A stretch of 64,000 bases of DNA from Plantactinospora soyae (GCF_014874095.1 NZ_JADBEB010000001.1:7316001-7380000), one strand, 5' to 3'; shown: positions 17,861 to 26,916, numbered from the stretch's first letter. Numbers and translations: made by a program. Notes: generated from the sequence alone by a model not told the origin.

Positions 17861-18232
17861 ATGCCGAAGCAACGCGTACGGCGCATCGTCGTCGATGGCG
17901 GGATCTATCGATGGCGCGTACGCCCGGTCGATCCGAACTGGCTCATTGTGCGCGTATGGCGCGACGGCGAACGCGTCCCCCTGGCTGACCTGCGGGTTCC
18001 CTTTGATGACCCGTGGGTGAACTACCCTCAGATGCTCATCGCCGCCAGACACGCACCAGAGCGCTTCGACGAACTGTTCGCGCGCGAACCAGTGGGTCCG
18101 GGCCACGTCGCCGATCTGATCCGGGCGTGCGCCGGCCAGGGCTGGCGGCGCGGTGCGTTCGAGGTCGTCGAGGGAGAAATCAGGCCGCTGCCCACGCCGG
18201 CCGTGCGGCCGATGCTCGATGCCGACGGCTGA
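17861..18232 (+). CDS. Hypothetical protein ending in a 7-bp repeat
   Basis: The 123-aa protein (MPKQRVRRIVVDGGIYRW) follows GGAGGAGA at suitable spacing. It is basic at the start, then has a mixed alpha/beta pattern with two tryptophan-rich strands (YRWRVRPVDPNWLIVRVWRDGE). No family was recognised. Its stop codon TGA is the TGA within the first unit of the seven-copy GGCTGAC repeat, so its length depends on repeat phase. Confidence 0.65.
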   Translation: MPKQRVRRIVVDGGIYRWRVRPVDPNWLIVRVWRDGERVPLADLRVPFDDPWVNYPQMLIAARHAPERFDELFAREPVGPGHVADLIRACAGQGWRRGAFEVVEGEIRPLPTPAVRPMLDADG

Positions 18233-18275
18233 CGGCTGACGGCTGACGGCTGACGGCTGACGGCTGACGGCTGAC
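18227..18275 (+). repeat. Seven tandem copies of GGCTGAC
   Basis: Seven exact 7-bp units run from 18227 to 18275 with no spacer. Because 7 is not a multiple of 3, the TGA in successive units falls in all three forward frames, so the array stops any forward reading frame. Such short perfect repeats change copy number by slippage. Confidence 0.95.
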
Positions 18276-18437
18276 AAGCGATCCTGTCGACGCATCCTTC
18301 GTACACGGTGATGATGGTGGGGTGGACGCGGCGTGCCGGGATCTGCTCGGGCGACTCGGAGGGATGAGGATCGGGGCTGGGCGTACCGCCATGCCCTGAG
18401 CCGTCCGACGAAGCCGGAAAGGTCCGCCCGGCACCGT

Positions 18438-19517
18438 ATGCTCGCCGCCATGCTCGACGGACCAGGATCACGGGACCACTATCCACAGCGCGTCGCGCGC
18501 GTCCGTGACCTGGTCGCCGTCGGCGACGACGCCATGCTCGCCGTGGAACTGGTCGACCTCGCCGCGCGCAACGAGGACGTGTGGCGCTTTGACGGGGCGC
18601 ACGTACGCACGGTGGTCGAGGTGCTTCCGCCGGCCCGCCGGCACGCCCTCATCCTCGATGTCCTGGACCGGGCGGCGGCTGCGGCACAACCCGTGCCGGT
18701 CGACGCACTGCTCGGCTGGCTCGCCCGTGGACTCGAGCCGGGCGTGCTGTCCTGGCGCGCCGGCCGGTACCTCATCGACGCCGCCGCGGCAGCCGAGGTC
18801 AGAGCCCCCAACGACCTTCGCGTCCTGGCCGAAGTCGCCGTCCGCGAGACCGGCATCGTCCCGCCGCGGCTGTTGGCCGTGATGCGACGAACGGAGAAGG
18901 CGTATCGCCTCGGCGCGGAGGCTCTGCGGCCGTGGCTGGAGAAGGCGCTCGACCCGCTCAACGTGGGCGAGCCGTGGGCCGAGGCCGCCAACGCCGAGGC
19001 TCCCGACCCGCGACTGCTCCCCCACGCGCTCACCGCGACCGGTGGGCGTCCGGCCGCCGGCTGGTCCCGCCACGCCGCCGCCCTGGCCGCGGGTCTCGGT
19101 ACGTCGGAGTGCCGGGTACTGATCCACCACTGGTTCACGCTGGTGTCGCAGCCACGCACCATCCGGCTGCGCCGCCATGCGCTGTACGACGCCAACGAGG
19201 TCCTCGACCCGCACAACGCGCTGGCGCTGCGCGGCCTGGTGTACCTACTCGCGGTCATCCCCCCGCACCCGAGCGACCCGTCGGCCGTCGGCCGGCTCGC
19301 GCGGGACGCCGCCGAGAAGGTCCCCGGCCACGGTCCGCGCAGTCAACTCGTCATGTACGCCGCAGCACACACCCTGGAACGCCTCGGCTCCGTGCCGGCG
19401 CTACGCGAACTCGAACAGCTACGCGCCCGGAAGTTGCCGGATGGCTTCGCCCGCCGCGTCGACGCCGCGATCGCGCGTCGCAGGGCCGCTCTGGGCCATC
19501 CCCAGCCAACCCGCTAG
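18438..19517 (+). CDS. All-helical hypothetical protein
   Basis: The 359-aa protein from ATG 18438 (ATG 18450 possible) is rich in Ala, Leu and Arg and predicted almost wholly helical, with a pattern like HEAT or armadillo solenoids (RVRDLVAVGDDAMLAVELVDLAARNEDVW, then LIHHWFTLVSQPRTIRLRRHALYDANEVL). No enzyme motif, signal peptide or membrane segment is seen. The family is not recognised. The longest frame starts at 18333, but its first 35 codons are Arg-rich and look non-coding. Confidence 0.65.
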   Translation: MLAAMLDGPGSRDHYPQRVARVRDLVAVGDDAMLAVELVDLAARNEDVWRFDGAHVRTVVEVLPPARRHALILDVLDRAAAAAQPVPVDALLGWLARGLEPGVLSWRAGRYLIDAAAAAEVRAPNDLRVLAEVAVRETGIVPPRLLAVMRRTEKAYRLGAEALRPWLEKALDPLNVGEPWAEAANAEAPDPRLLPHALTATGGRPAAGWSRHAAALAAGLGTSECRVLIHHWFTLVSQPRTIRLRRHALYDANEVLDPHNALALRGLVYLLAVIPPHPSDPSAVGRLARDAAEKVPGHGPRSQLVMYAAAHTLERLGSVPALRELEQLRARKLPDGFARRVDAAIARRRAALGHPQPTR

Positions 19518-19576
19518 TCCGGGCATCCTTTTCGGACGGACCCGCCGCGCGGGCCTCCGGTGATGTCGGCGACCGG

Positions 19577-20104
19577 CTATCCCATCGACCTGGCCCCGTC
19601 GATGGCCTCCCGGATGATGTCGGCGTGTCCGGAGTGCTGTGCCGTCTCGGCGATGATGTGCTGCAGTACGCGCCGCGCGCTCCACCGCGCACCGGGCTCG
19701 AACCACGGCGCGGACGGCAACTCGTGACCGGCATCGAGGTCCGGCAGCGTACGCACCAGCTCGTCCGTACGCCGCGCGACGTCCTCGTACGCCTCCAGCA
19801 CCCCGACCAGGGTCTCCCCTGGCAGCAGGCGGAACCCGGCCGCGTACGCCTCGTACGCGGCGGGATCGTCACCGGTCGGCATCGCCGCGGCTCCCTCGAC
19901 GATGAACCGGGCCCACTGCCGCTCCACCATCGTCACGTGCTTGATCAGCCCGCCGACGCAGAGTTCGCTGACCGTGCTCCGGGTGGCCGCCTGCTCGTCG
20001 CTGAGCCCGCGGGCGGTGGAGCGGAGGAAGAACCGCGCCTTGTCCAGGGACTCCAGCAGGTCGGCCCGCTCCCCGGTCACCGTGTCCTCGAAGATCGTCG
20101 CCAT
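19577..20104 (-). CDS. DinB-family (DUF664-like) protein
   Basis: The 175-aa four-helix protein has the DinB layout with three histidines placed as metal ligands (GGLIKHVTMVERQW, LQHIIAETAQHSGHADIIREAI). Actinomycete DinB proteins include mycothiol- and bacillithiol-dependent transferases; the exact reaction is not shown here. ATG 20104 has GAAGG nine bases upstream, and ATG 20113 is an alternative. A 9-bp dyad lies about 60 bp upstream. Confidence 0.85.
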   Translation of the reverse strand: MATIFEDTVTGERADLLESLDKARFFLRSTARGLSDEQAATRSTVSELCVGGLIKHVTMVERQWARFIVEGAAAMPTGDDPAAYEAYAAGFRLLPGETLVGVLEAYEDVARRTDELVRTLPDLDAGHELPSAPWFEPGARWSARRVLQHIIAETAQHSGHADIIREAIDGARSMG

Positions 20105-20163
20105 GGTCATCATCCTTCGTCTCGACGTCAGCTCCGCCGTACTGGCAACCCCGACGCTACGAC

Positions 20164-20192
20164 CAATAGCGGCCACTTTCTGACCGCTATTG
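20164..20192. promoter_or_regulatory. 9-bp dyad between dinB-like and ABC-F genes
   Basis: CAATAGCGG (20164-20172) and CCGCTATTG (20184-20192) form a perfect inverted repeat with an 11-bp spacer. It lies in the divergent promoter region about 60 bp upstream of the DinB start, where a repressor site would be expected. The cognate regulator is not identifiable from this window. Confidence 0.5.
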
Positions 20193-20326
20193 CGGAGCGT
20201 GGCCAGCCGATCCACCCGCCGCCAGACGCCGGCTCGCGACCAGAATCCGCTGTGGCGACACCGGTACCGACGGTACGATCCCCATTCCGGTCCACCGGGA
20301 CGAAGCTGGCGTCATCGGGAGACAGC

Positions 20327-22018
20327 ATGCTTAAAGCCTTTTCCCTTGCCAAGCGGCACGACGGTGACGCGCTCTTCGCCTCGCTCAACCTGGTCCTCGA
20401 CCGGGGCGACCGGATCGGCCTGGTGGGACCGAACGGGTCCGGCAAGTCCACCCTGCTGCGCGTGCTCGCGGGTATCGAGCCGCCGTCGGCCGGTCAGGTG
20501 GCCCGCTCGCCGGACATCACCATCGGATACTTCGCCCAGCAGACGCCGGACCCGCAGCTACGGGTCGGGGACTTCCTCGCCGAAGGGATGGGCGAGTTGG
20601 TCGCGGTGACGAACCGGCTCGACGCCCTCCGGGAGCAGATGTCCTCCGGCGCGACCGACCAGGGGCTGTTCACCGAGTACGGCGACCTGGACGACCGGTG
20701 GACCCAACTGACCGGCTGGCAGGCGCCGACCTGGCTGGCGCAGGTACGTCAGCGGCTGGATGTCGAGCACATTCCGGACGCCGCGACCCTGGGCGAAGTC
20801 AGCGGCGGCGAACAGGCGCGGCTGACCCTCGCCCGGGTGCTGCTGGAGTCACCACAGTTGCTGCTGCTCGACGAGCCGACGAACCACCTCGACGCGGACG
20901 GGATCGCCTGGCTCGGTGACTGGCTGGCCCGGTTCCCGGGCGGGGTTCTCGTGGCCAGCCACGACCGGGACTTCCTGGACCGGGCGGTGACCCGGATCGT
21001 CGAACTGGACGGCATTCACGAGGAGCCGCAGTTCTACACCGGCGGGTACACGGACTACCGGGCGGAGAAGGCGCGACGCTGGGCACGCCTGCTCAGCGAC
21101 TACGAGGCGCAGGAGAAGGACCGCCGTCGCTGGGAGGAGGACATCGGCCGGACCAAGGCCCAGGCCCGCGAGGTCGAGGAAGGCGGGGTCAAACGCGGTC
21201 GTGATCAGCAGAACCGGTATGCCAAGAAGGTAGCCAAGAAGGCGAAGGCGCGGGAGCGTCGGCTACGCCGGCAGATGCTGGCCGCCCGCTGGTTGGCCGA
21301 GCCGCAGACCCGGCCGCCGCTGGTGCTCGCGTTCCCGGCGGTCGCCCCGGACGACGACACATCCGCCCCGCAGGACGGGCCGGCCGACGGAATCGGCTCC
21401 ACCACGGCGGCCACGGCTCCGGTGCCGCCTGACGTGCCGGTGCTCCAGGTCACCGGTCTGACCGTCGCCCTCGGCGGGCGCACCGTCCTACGCGACGTCG
21501 ACCTCACCGTGGGCGGAGGGGACCGCATCCTGGTCAGCGGTCGCAACGGTGCCGGGAAGTCCACTCTGCTGCGCGTGTTCGCCGGCCGGCTGACACCGGA
21601 CGGCGGCCAGCTCTCCGGCCGCGGGCTCCTACTGCCGCAGACCCACGACACCGTACGCTCCGACGTGCGGGTCTTCGACTACTTCCGGTCCCGCGTACCG
21701 GTCTACGCCGAGGACGCGGAACGCCTGCTGGAGGGCTACCTGTTCGGTCCCGACCAGTTGCGCCGTCCGCTGCGTGCACTCTCCGCGGGTGAACTGCGCA
21801 GGCTACTGCTGGCGATCATGGCCAACTCACCCGCCCGGGTTCTGCTGCTTGACGAGCCCACGAACTTCCTCGACCTCGATGCCCTGGACGTGACCGAACG
21901 AGCGCTCGCCGAGTTCCGTGGCACCCTGCTGGTCGTGACGCACGACGCACGCTTCGCCGCCGCGATCGGCTGCGCGCGGCGCTGGGAGGTCGCCGACGGC
22001 CGCGTCACCGAGGTGTAG
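20327..22018 (+). CDS. ABC-F family ATPase, possible ribosome-protection resistance factor
   Basis: The 563-aa soluble protein has two ABC domains: Walker A GPNGSGKST at residues 34-42 with signature SGGEQARL and LLLLDEPTNHLD, and a second Walker A SGRNGAGKST near 405 with the degenerate signature SAGELRRL and VLLLDEPTNFLD. A charged linker between them (RDQQNRYAKKVAKKAKARERRLRRQ) is the P-site tRNA interaction motif. ABC-F proteins act on the ribosome; many actinomycete members give macrolide, lincosamide or streptogramin resistance. The glycosyltransferase next door fits that role. Specificity is inferred. Confidence 0.88.
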   Translation: MLKAFSLAKRHDGDALFASLNLVLDRGDRIGLVGPNGSGKSTLLRVLAGIEPPSAGQVARSPDITIGYFAQQTPDPQLRVGDFLAEGMGELVAVTNRLDALREQMSSGATDQGLFTEYGDLDDRWTQLTGWQAPTWLAQVRQRLDVEHIPDAATLGEVSGGEQARLTLARVLLESPQLLLLDEPTNHLDADGIAWLGDWLARFPGGVLVASHDRDFLDRAVTRIVELDGIHEEPQFYTGGYTDYRAEKARRWARLLSDYEAQEKDRRRWEEDIGRTKAQAREVEEGGVKRGRDQQNRYAKKVAKKAKARERRLRRQMLAARWLAEPQTRPPLVLAFPAVAPDDDTSAPQDGPADGIGSTTAATAPVPPDVPVLQVTGLTVALGGRTVLRDVDLTVGGGDRILVSGRNGAGKSTLLRVFAGRLTPDGGQLSGRGLLLPQTHDTVRSDVRVFDYFRSRVPVYAEDAERLLEGYLFGPDQLRRPLRALSAGELRRLLLAIMANSPARVLLLDEPTNFLDLDALDVTERALAEFRGTLLVVTHDARFAAAIGCARRWEVADGRVTEV

Positions 22019-22060
22019 GCCAAGCTCCAGGAATCGCCCCACCCCACCACGTACGCGTGA

Positions 22061-23374
22061 TCAGGGCTGCTGCGGAAGACCGGTCCGCCGGCTGTTTGCG
22101 ATCGACTCGTCGACGATCTCGGCGAGTCGGTGAACTCCACGAGTGGTCGCCATCCGCTCGGCGATGCGGCGCGCGGCGTCCCGGTACCGCTGGTCGTCGA
22201 GGACGGCGCGGACCGCACTACGGATGGCCGCCTGCGTCGGGGTCTCGGTCGTGATGCGACGTCCGACTCCAGTCCAGGCCACCCGGGCGATGACCTCGGG
22301 TTTGTCCTCATGGGTGCCGGTGGCCACGATCGGAACGCCGTAGCGCAGTGCGTACTGCACGCCGCCGTATCCGCCGTTGGTGACGTAGACGTTGGTCTTC
22401 GGCAGAAGGTCGTCGTAGGGCAGGAACTCGGCCGCGCGGGCGTTGGAAGGCAGCGGCGGCAACGACTCCACCGGGCGTCCACCGGTCGCGACGGCGATCA
22501 GCACGTCGTCGTCGGCGAGGGCTTCGAGCGCCGGTGCGATGAGCTGTCCGAAGTCGTTGTTCGCGGCGGTGCCCTGGGTGAGGTGGACGACGGGTCGTGA
22601 GCCGTCGAGTTCGTGCCACCACGGCGGGAGCGGCGCGTGCGAGCCGGAGGCCGAGATCGGTCCCGCGAAGTGCAGGGTCGCGGGGGCATCGGATCGCGGG
22701 TACTCGAACTCGGGCACGGTGAACTGCACGATCGCCTCGGCGTGACGCGGCCAGTCGAGTACCGGAAAGGGCATCGGGCGGCCGTGCAACTGCTGGAATA
22801 TCTGCTGGGCGATCCGCTCGACCGGCGGGAACACGACCTTGCGGGTGATCGTGGCGAGCGTGGCGTTGCGGAGCCGGCCGAGCGGGCCGCGCAGCGGAGT
22901 GAGCCCCATGCCGAAGGGCGCGGTGTCGCGACTGGAGATCATCAGCGGGCAGATGCCGCACATCACGATCGGTGGCCGGACGCCGAGCGGGTGGCCGAGC
23001 AGGAACCCACCGCCCACCACGGCCGGGTCGGCCAGTACGGCATCGGCCGGCTCGGCAGCGTGCGCCGCCATGACGGCGTCGTGTTGCGGCAACCCGGGGC
23101 GTACGAAGACGTGCTCGATGTCGTGTGCGACCGCCTTCGTACGCCTCAGGGCGGCGCGCTCGGGAAAGGTCTCGTTCCAGTCCTGCCGGTCGTCGAAGTC
23201 TGCTTCGGCGGGCAGGGGTACATGCTCGGCGCCGGTTGCCGCGATGGTCTCGGCGAATCTGGATCCGCTGATGAAGCGGACCCGGTCTCCTCGCGCGACG
23301 AAGTGCCGCGCCACCGCGAGCAGGGGCGTGACGTGTCCGTGGATCGGCATCGTGACGATGATGATCGACGACAT
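22061..23374 (-). CDS. GT1-family glycosyltransferase, macrolide-glycosyltransferase type
   Basis: The 437-aa protein begins SSIIIVTMPIHGHVTPLLAVARHF, the GT-B N-terminal fold, and has the nucleotide-sugar binding motif in FLPYDDLLPKTNVYVTNGGYGGVQYALRYGVPIV, where an NGG replaces the more usual HGG or HCG. The family glycosylates small hydrophobic acceptors, including macrolides, flavonoids and lipids. It is convergent with the ABC-F gene and divergent from a TetR gene 59 bp away, which suggests regulated detoxification. Confidence 0.88.
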   Translation of the reverse strand: MSSIIIVTMPIHGHVTPLLAVARHFVARGDRVRFISGSRFAETIAATGAEHVPLPAEADFDDRQDWNETFPERAALRRTKAVAHDIEHVFVRPGLPQHDAVMAAHAAEPADAVLADPAVVGGGFLLGHPLGVRPPIVMCGICPLMISSRDTAPFGMGLTPLRGPLGRLRNATLATITRKVVFPPVERIAQQIFQQLHGRPMPFPVLDWPRHAEAIVQFTVPEFEYPRSDAPATLHFAGPISASGSHAPLPPWWHELDGSRPVVHLTQGTAANNDFGQLIAPALEALADDDVLIAVATGGRPVESLPPLPSNARAAEFLPYDDLLPKTNVYVTNGGYGGVQYALRYGVPIVATGTHEDKPEVIARVAWTGVGRRITTETPTQAAIRSAVRAVLDDQRYRDAARRIAERMATTRGVHRLAEIVDESIANSRRTGLPQQP

Positions 23375-23448
23375 GAGGACTTCCCTCGTGGGTGGCCTAA
23401 TATTGGATCTTATGAAGCAGTATTCATCTGCATGTGACAGTAGTCAAT

Positions 23449-24099
23449 ATGTCAGGTGTTGAGAGCCGCACCCGCACGTACCGTTCGGAGCTTCGGCAGC
23501 ACCAGGCGGCGCAGACCAGAAGACGCGTCGTCGAAGCCGCCATCGAGGTGTTCGGCGAGAACGGTTATCAGGCCGCCACGTTCGCCCAGATCGCGAAGCG
23601 GGCCGGCGTATCGGTCGAGACGGTGCGGACACACGGTCCGAAGACAGCGATCCTGTGGGCCGCGGTCGAGGTCGCGTCGTTCGGCGTCGAAGGGCGTGAC
23701 CTCGACTTCTTCGCCACCGGACACGGCACGGCCATGCTCGAGGTCACCGACTCGAACGGGTTCGCGGCCCTCGTGGGCGAGACGACGCTCGCGATCAACG
23801 AGCCGTCGGCCGGCGTCTGGACCGCGGCCACTGGTGCGGCGCCCGGCGACAGCGAGCTCCGGCGGCACCTGCTGGAGAGACTCGCCGAGATCAGGAGGCA
23901 GGTCGAGAACGTCCTTCGAGTCGTCGCCGAACGCGGCTGGCTGCGGACCGACGTACCCTTCGACGATCTTGTCGAGGCCTTCTGCGTCATCATCAGCGTC
24001 GAGAGCTACGTACGCTTCGTGCAGCTGGACGGCAGGTCCCACGAGCGGTACAAGGCGTTCGTCGCGCGAACGATCCGCGACACGGTCCTCGTGCACTGA
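23449..24099 (+). CDS. TetR-family transcriptional regulator
   Basis: A 216-aa regulator with the TetR HTH at residues about 18-62 (RRVVEAAIEVFGENGYQAATFAQIAKRAGVSVETVRTHGPK). It is divergent from the glycosyltransferase; the short AT-rich gap between them (23375-23448) contains ATATTG and CAATAT half-sites 39 bp apart. ATG 23449 or GTG 23434 could be the start. The likely target is the glycosyltransferase gene and itself. Confidence 0.87.
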   Translation: MSGVESRTRTYRSELRQHQAAQTRRRVVEAAIEVFGENGYQAATFAQIAKRAGVSVETVRTHGPKTAILWAAVEVASFGVEGRDLDFFATGHGTAMLEVTDSNGFAALVGETTLAINEPSAGVWTAATGAAPGDSELRRHLLERLAEIRRQVENVLRVVAERGWLRTDVPFDDLVEAFCVIISVESYVRFVQLDGRSHERYKAFVARTIRDTVLVH

Positions 24100-24112
24100 G
24101 CCGGCAGGGGCC

Positions 24113-24772
24113 TCAGGTCGCCAGCCCGGTGCGGTAGGCGTAGACCACCGCCTGGACACGGTCGCGCAGGTCGAGCTTGGTGAGGATGCGCGACACGTAC
24201 GTCTTGACGGTCTCCTGACTGATCACCAAGGTCGCGGCGATCTCGCTGTTGGACAGGCCGTCGGCGATGAGGCGCAGCACCTCCAGCTCGCGCGGGGTCA
24301 GCGGCATGCCGGCGGGCATGCCCCCGGCGGGACGGATCCGTTCCGCGTACCTGCCGACGAGTTGGCGGGTCACCTCGGGCGCCAGCAGCGCGGCACCCAT
24401 GGCGACGGTACGGATGCCGTGCAGCAGCTGCGCCGGTGGGGCGTCCTTGAGCAGGAATCCGCTCGCCCCCGCGCGGAGTGCCTCGTAGACGTACTCGTCC
24501 AGGTTGAACGTCGTCACCACGAGCACCTTGACCGGATGGACGACCCCGGCACCGGCCAGCAGGCGGGTCGCCTCGATGCCGTCGAGGACCGGCATCCGTA
24601 CGTCCATCACCACCACGTCCGGACGCAGTCGGCCGGCCAGGTCAACCGCGGCACGCCCGTCGCCGCACTCGCCCACCACCTCGAGATCGGGCTGGGCGCC
24701 GATGATCGTCGCGAACCCGGTGCGGATCAGCGCCTGGTCGTCGCAGACCAGGACCCGGAGCGGCGCGGTCAC
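24113..24772 (-). CDS. NarL/LuxR-type response regulator
   Basis: The 219-aa protein has a receiver domain with Asp10-Asp11 acidic pocket and the phospho-acceptor Asp57 in VVVMDVRMP, then a LuxR HTH at about 150-215 (LTPRELEVLRLIADGLSNSEIAATLVISQETVKTYVSRIL). It starts with GTG overlapping the kinase stop (GTGA), so it is translated with its partner. It should activate or repress genes in response to the kinase input; the CPBP protease gene upstream in the operon may be a target or sensor. Confidence 0.93.
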   Translation of the reverse strand: MTAPLRVLVCDDQALIRTGFATIIGAQPDLEVVGECGDGRAAVDLAGRLRPDVVVMDVRMPVLDGIEATRLLAGAGVVHPVKVLVVTTFNLDEYVYEALRAGASGFLLKDAPPAQLLHGIRTVAMGAALLAPEVTRQLVGRYAERIRPAGGMPAGMPLTPRELEVLRLIADGLSNSEIAATLVISQETVKTYVSRILTKLDLRDRVQAVVYAYRTGLAT

Positions 24773-25923
24773 CCGGGGCTCCCGACCGGGATGCGGGCCC
24801 GTACGACGAAGCCGCCGCCCGGCTGCCGCTCCGCGCTGAACTCGCCGCCCAGGACGTGGACCCGTTCGCGGAGCCCGGCGAGGCCCCGCCCGCCCCCGCC
24901 GGGGTACGCGGCGTGCGCGCCCGAGCCGTCGGTGCCGACCGTCACGGTGATCTCCCTTGCGCCGTGCTGCACCTGGACCACGGTGCGGCTGCCGTGGGCG
25001 TACTTGAGGGCGTTCGTCAGGGCCTCCTGCACGACTCGGTAGGCCGTGAGCTCGGCGCTGCCGGTCGTCTCCTGCGGGACGCCCTCCTCGGTGAACTCCA
25101 CCGGCTGCCCGGCCCGGCGGGTCTGCTCCACCAGCGTGGGCAGTTCGCCTACCGACGGCGTCCTGACGTCGGTGCCATGGTCGGGGTTGAGCAGGTCGAG
25201 CAGGTGCCGCAGGTCGGCGATGGCCCGTCGGCCGGTGTCGGTGACGGCGGCCAGGGTCTGGTCAAGGCGGTCGGGGGCGGCGGTCAGGTACCGTGCCGCC
25301 TCCGCCTGTACGACCATCGCCGTCACGTGGTGGGTCACCACGTCGTGGAGTTCACGCGCGATACGGGTGCGTTCGGCGGTGCGGGTGGCCTCGGCGAGAC
25401 GGCGGCGGTGTTCGTACTCGGCTGCCCGGGTGGAGCGCAGCCATGACCCGATGCCCCAGGCGAATACCAGCGCCAGGTAGAACGTTCCGAATTCGACCGG
25501 CCGCTCGCCCGCGCCGAGCCGGTCGAGCGCGATCGCCAGCGGCACGTACGCCACGGAGATGAGGACCGCCGTGGTGCGCCGGTGACGTTCCAGATGGGCT
25601 CCCGCGCTCAACAGCGCGATCGGCAGTGCGGTGCCCGCGACCAGGTGGTAGCCGCGGAGCTGGTCGACGGCGAAGCCGAGCGACACCAGGGCGAGGCAGG
25701 CGGCCGGCCACCGCCGGCGCACGGCGAGCGGAAGACACTCCAGGGCGAGCGCCACGACGGCCAGCGCGTCGAAGGGGCGGGCGGGCAGGTCGCCGATCCG
25801 CGTTCCGTAGCCGTGCAACGCCGGCGGGTACGACGCGACGACGAGCAGCAACGCGATCGGCAGATCCCGGACCGTGACGTCACACCGCCGCCACAGGTCC
25901 GGGACCCGGCGAAGGTCGATCAC
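24769..25923 (-). CDS. Histidine kinase, HisKA_3 family, membrane-bound
   Basis: From GTG 25923 the protein has 384 aa. Four to five transmembrane helices fill residues about 20-165. The phospho-acceptor is His193 in ARELHDVVTHHVTAM, and the HATPase domain ends with GGGGRGLAGLRERV. There is no large sensory loop, as in kinases that sense membrane stress. The frame runs on upstream through the protease gene, but the GTGA overlap with that gene's stop marks the real start. Confidence 0.9.
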   Translation of the reverse strand: MIDLRRVPDLWRRCDVTVRDLPIALLLVVASYPPALHGYGTRIGDLPARPFDALAVVALALECLPLAVRRRWPAACLALVSLGFAVDQLRGYHLVAGTALPIALLSAGAHLERHRRTTAVLISVAYVPLAIALDRLGAGERPVEFGTFYLALVFAWGIGSWLRSTRAAEYEHRRRLAEATRTAERTRIARELHDVVTHHVTAMVVQAEAARYLTAAPDRLDQTLAAVTDTGRRAIADLRHLLDLLNPDHGTDVRTPSVGELPTLVEQTRRAGQPVEFTEEGVPQETTGSAELTAYRVVQEALTNALKYAHGSRTVVQVQHGAREITVTVGTDGSGAHAAYPGGGGRGLAGLRERVHVLGGEFSAERQPGGGFVVRARIPVGSPG

Positions 25924-26756
25924 TCGGAGAGCGTAGCGGTGGCCGAGGCCCGGGCGCCGCGCCGGCGGCGGGGCACCACGTGGCCTCGGCGGCGGGCCAG
26001 CACCATGAACACCAACGTCAGCACCGCGCCGGCCAGTACCGCGTACAGGCTCGCCTCCGGCCCGAAGTCGCCGCCGCTGAGCAGGGTCGGACCCGACAGC
26101 ACGCCGTCCAGCAGCCCCGCCGGCCCGTCCATGCCCGAGACGGTGGCCCCGAAGATGCCGGCCGCGGCGAAGTTCCAGCCGAAGTGCAGGCCGATCGGCA
26201 GCCACAGGGTGCGGGTAGCGGCGTAGGCGGCGGCGAGCATTCCGCCGGCCTCGACCGCGATGGCGATCGCACCCCACAGGCTCGCGTGCGGGTTGAGCAG
26301 GTGCACCAGGCCGAACAGCAGGCCGGTCAGCGCCAGCGCGCCCCAGGTGCCGGCACGCTCCTCGACGATCCGGAACAGGATGCCGCGAAAGATCAGTTCC
26401 TCCGTCACGGCAGCGGCGGCCATGAAGCCGAACAGTGCCAGCGCCCCCGCCGCCGAGCCCGGGCCGTTGATCCGGTAGCCGCCGAGCAGGGCGATGTTCG
26501 CGATGACAGCCGCGAACAACGCGACACCGATCAGCACACCCCGGCCAGTTGCGGCGCCGGCACCTTCTGCGGCCACCTCGGTCGGCGCGCGACGCTCGGT
26601 TCGCCGTACCACCCATGCGTACGCGACCAGCGCGAGCACGGCCGTCGCAACGCCGAGGACCAGGGTGAGCACCGTGTTCCCCTGCACCGCACGGACGCCC
26701 ATGCTCCCGGCGAGCGCGACCGCCGCGACGACTCCGAACTGCTTCAACAGTCGCAT
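25920..26756 (-). CDS. CPBP-family intramembrane glutamic protease
   Basis: The 278-aa protein has about eight membrane helices and all CPBP (CAAX/Abi) motifs: EELIFRG at 119-125, FGLVHLLNPH, and LHFGWNFAAA. These supply the catalytic Glu and His residues in the membrane. The stop overlaps the kinase start (GTGA), so protease, kinase and regulator form one operon. This may be a signal-processing protease linked to the two-component system, or an immunity-type protease for a secreted peptide; neither is shown. Confidence 0.9.
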   Translation of the reverse strand: MRLLKQFGVVAAVALAGSMGVRAVQGNTVLTLVLGVATAVLALVAYAWVVRRTERRAPTEVAAEGAGAATGRGVLIGVALFAAVIANIALLGGYRINGPGSAAGALALFGFMAAAAVTEELIFRGILFRIVEERAGTWGALALTGLLFGLVHLLNPHASLWGAIAIAVEAGGMLAAAYAATRTLWLPIGLHFGWNFAAAGIFGATVSGMDGPAGLLDGVLSGPTLLSGGDFGPEASLYAVLAGAVLTLVFMVLARRRGHVVPRRRRGARASATATLSE

Positions 26757-26916
26757 GACGACTCCTCCACGAGATTGCCCGGCGAAGCGCCGCGGCTACC
26801 TCAAACGCTATGGATCAGCCGGTCCGGAATCGTCACCGCATGGTGGACATCGCGGGTAGCTCGCACGGGGGACAACCGCCGTCGACGCACGCCGAGACCC
26901 CGTGGCGGAAAACTGG

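Noticed and set aside
18227-18275. Tandem repeat considered as a CRISPR array
   Set aside because: Units are 7 bp with no spacers and there are no cas genes nearby.
20327-24099. Macrolide biosynthetic gene cluster
   Set aside because: Only resistance-type genes are present; there is no polyketide synthase or sugar biosynthesis gene.
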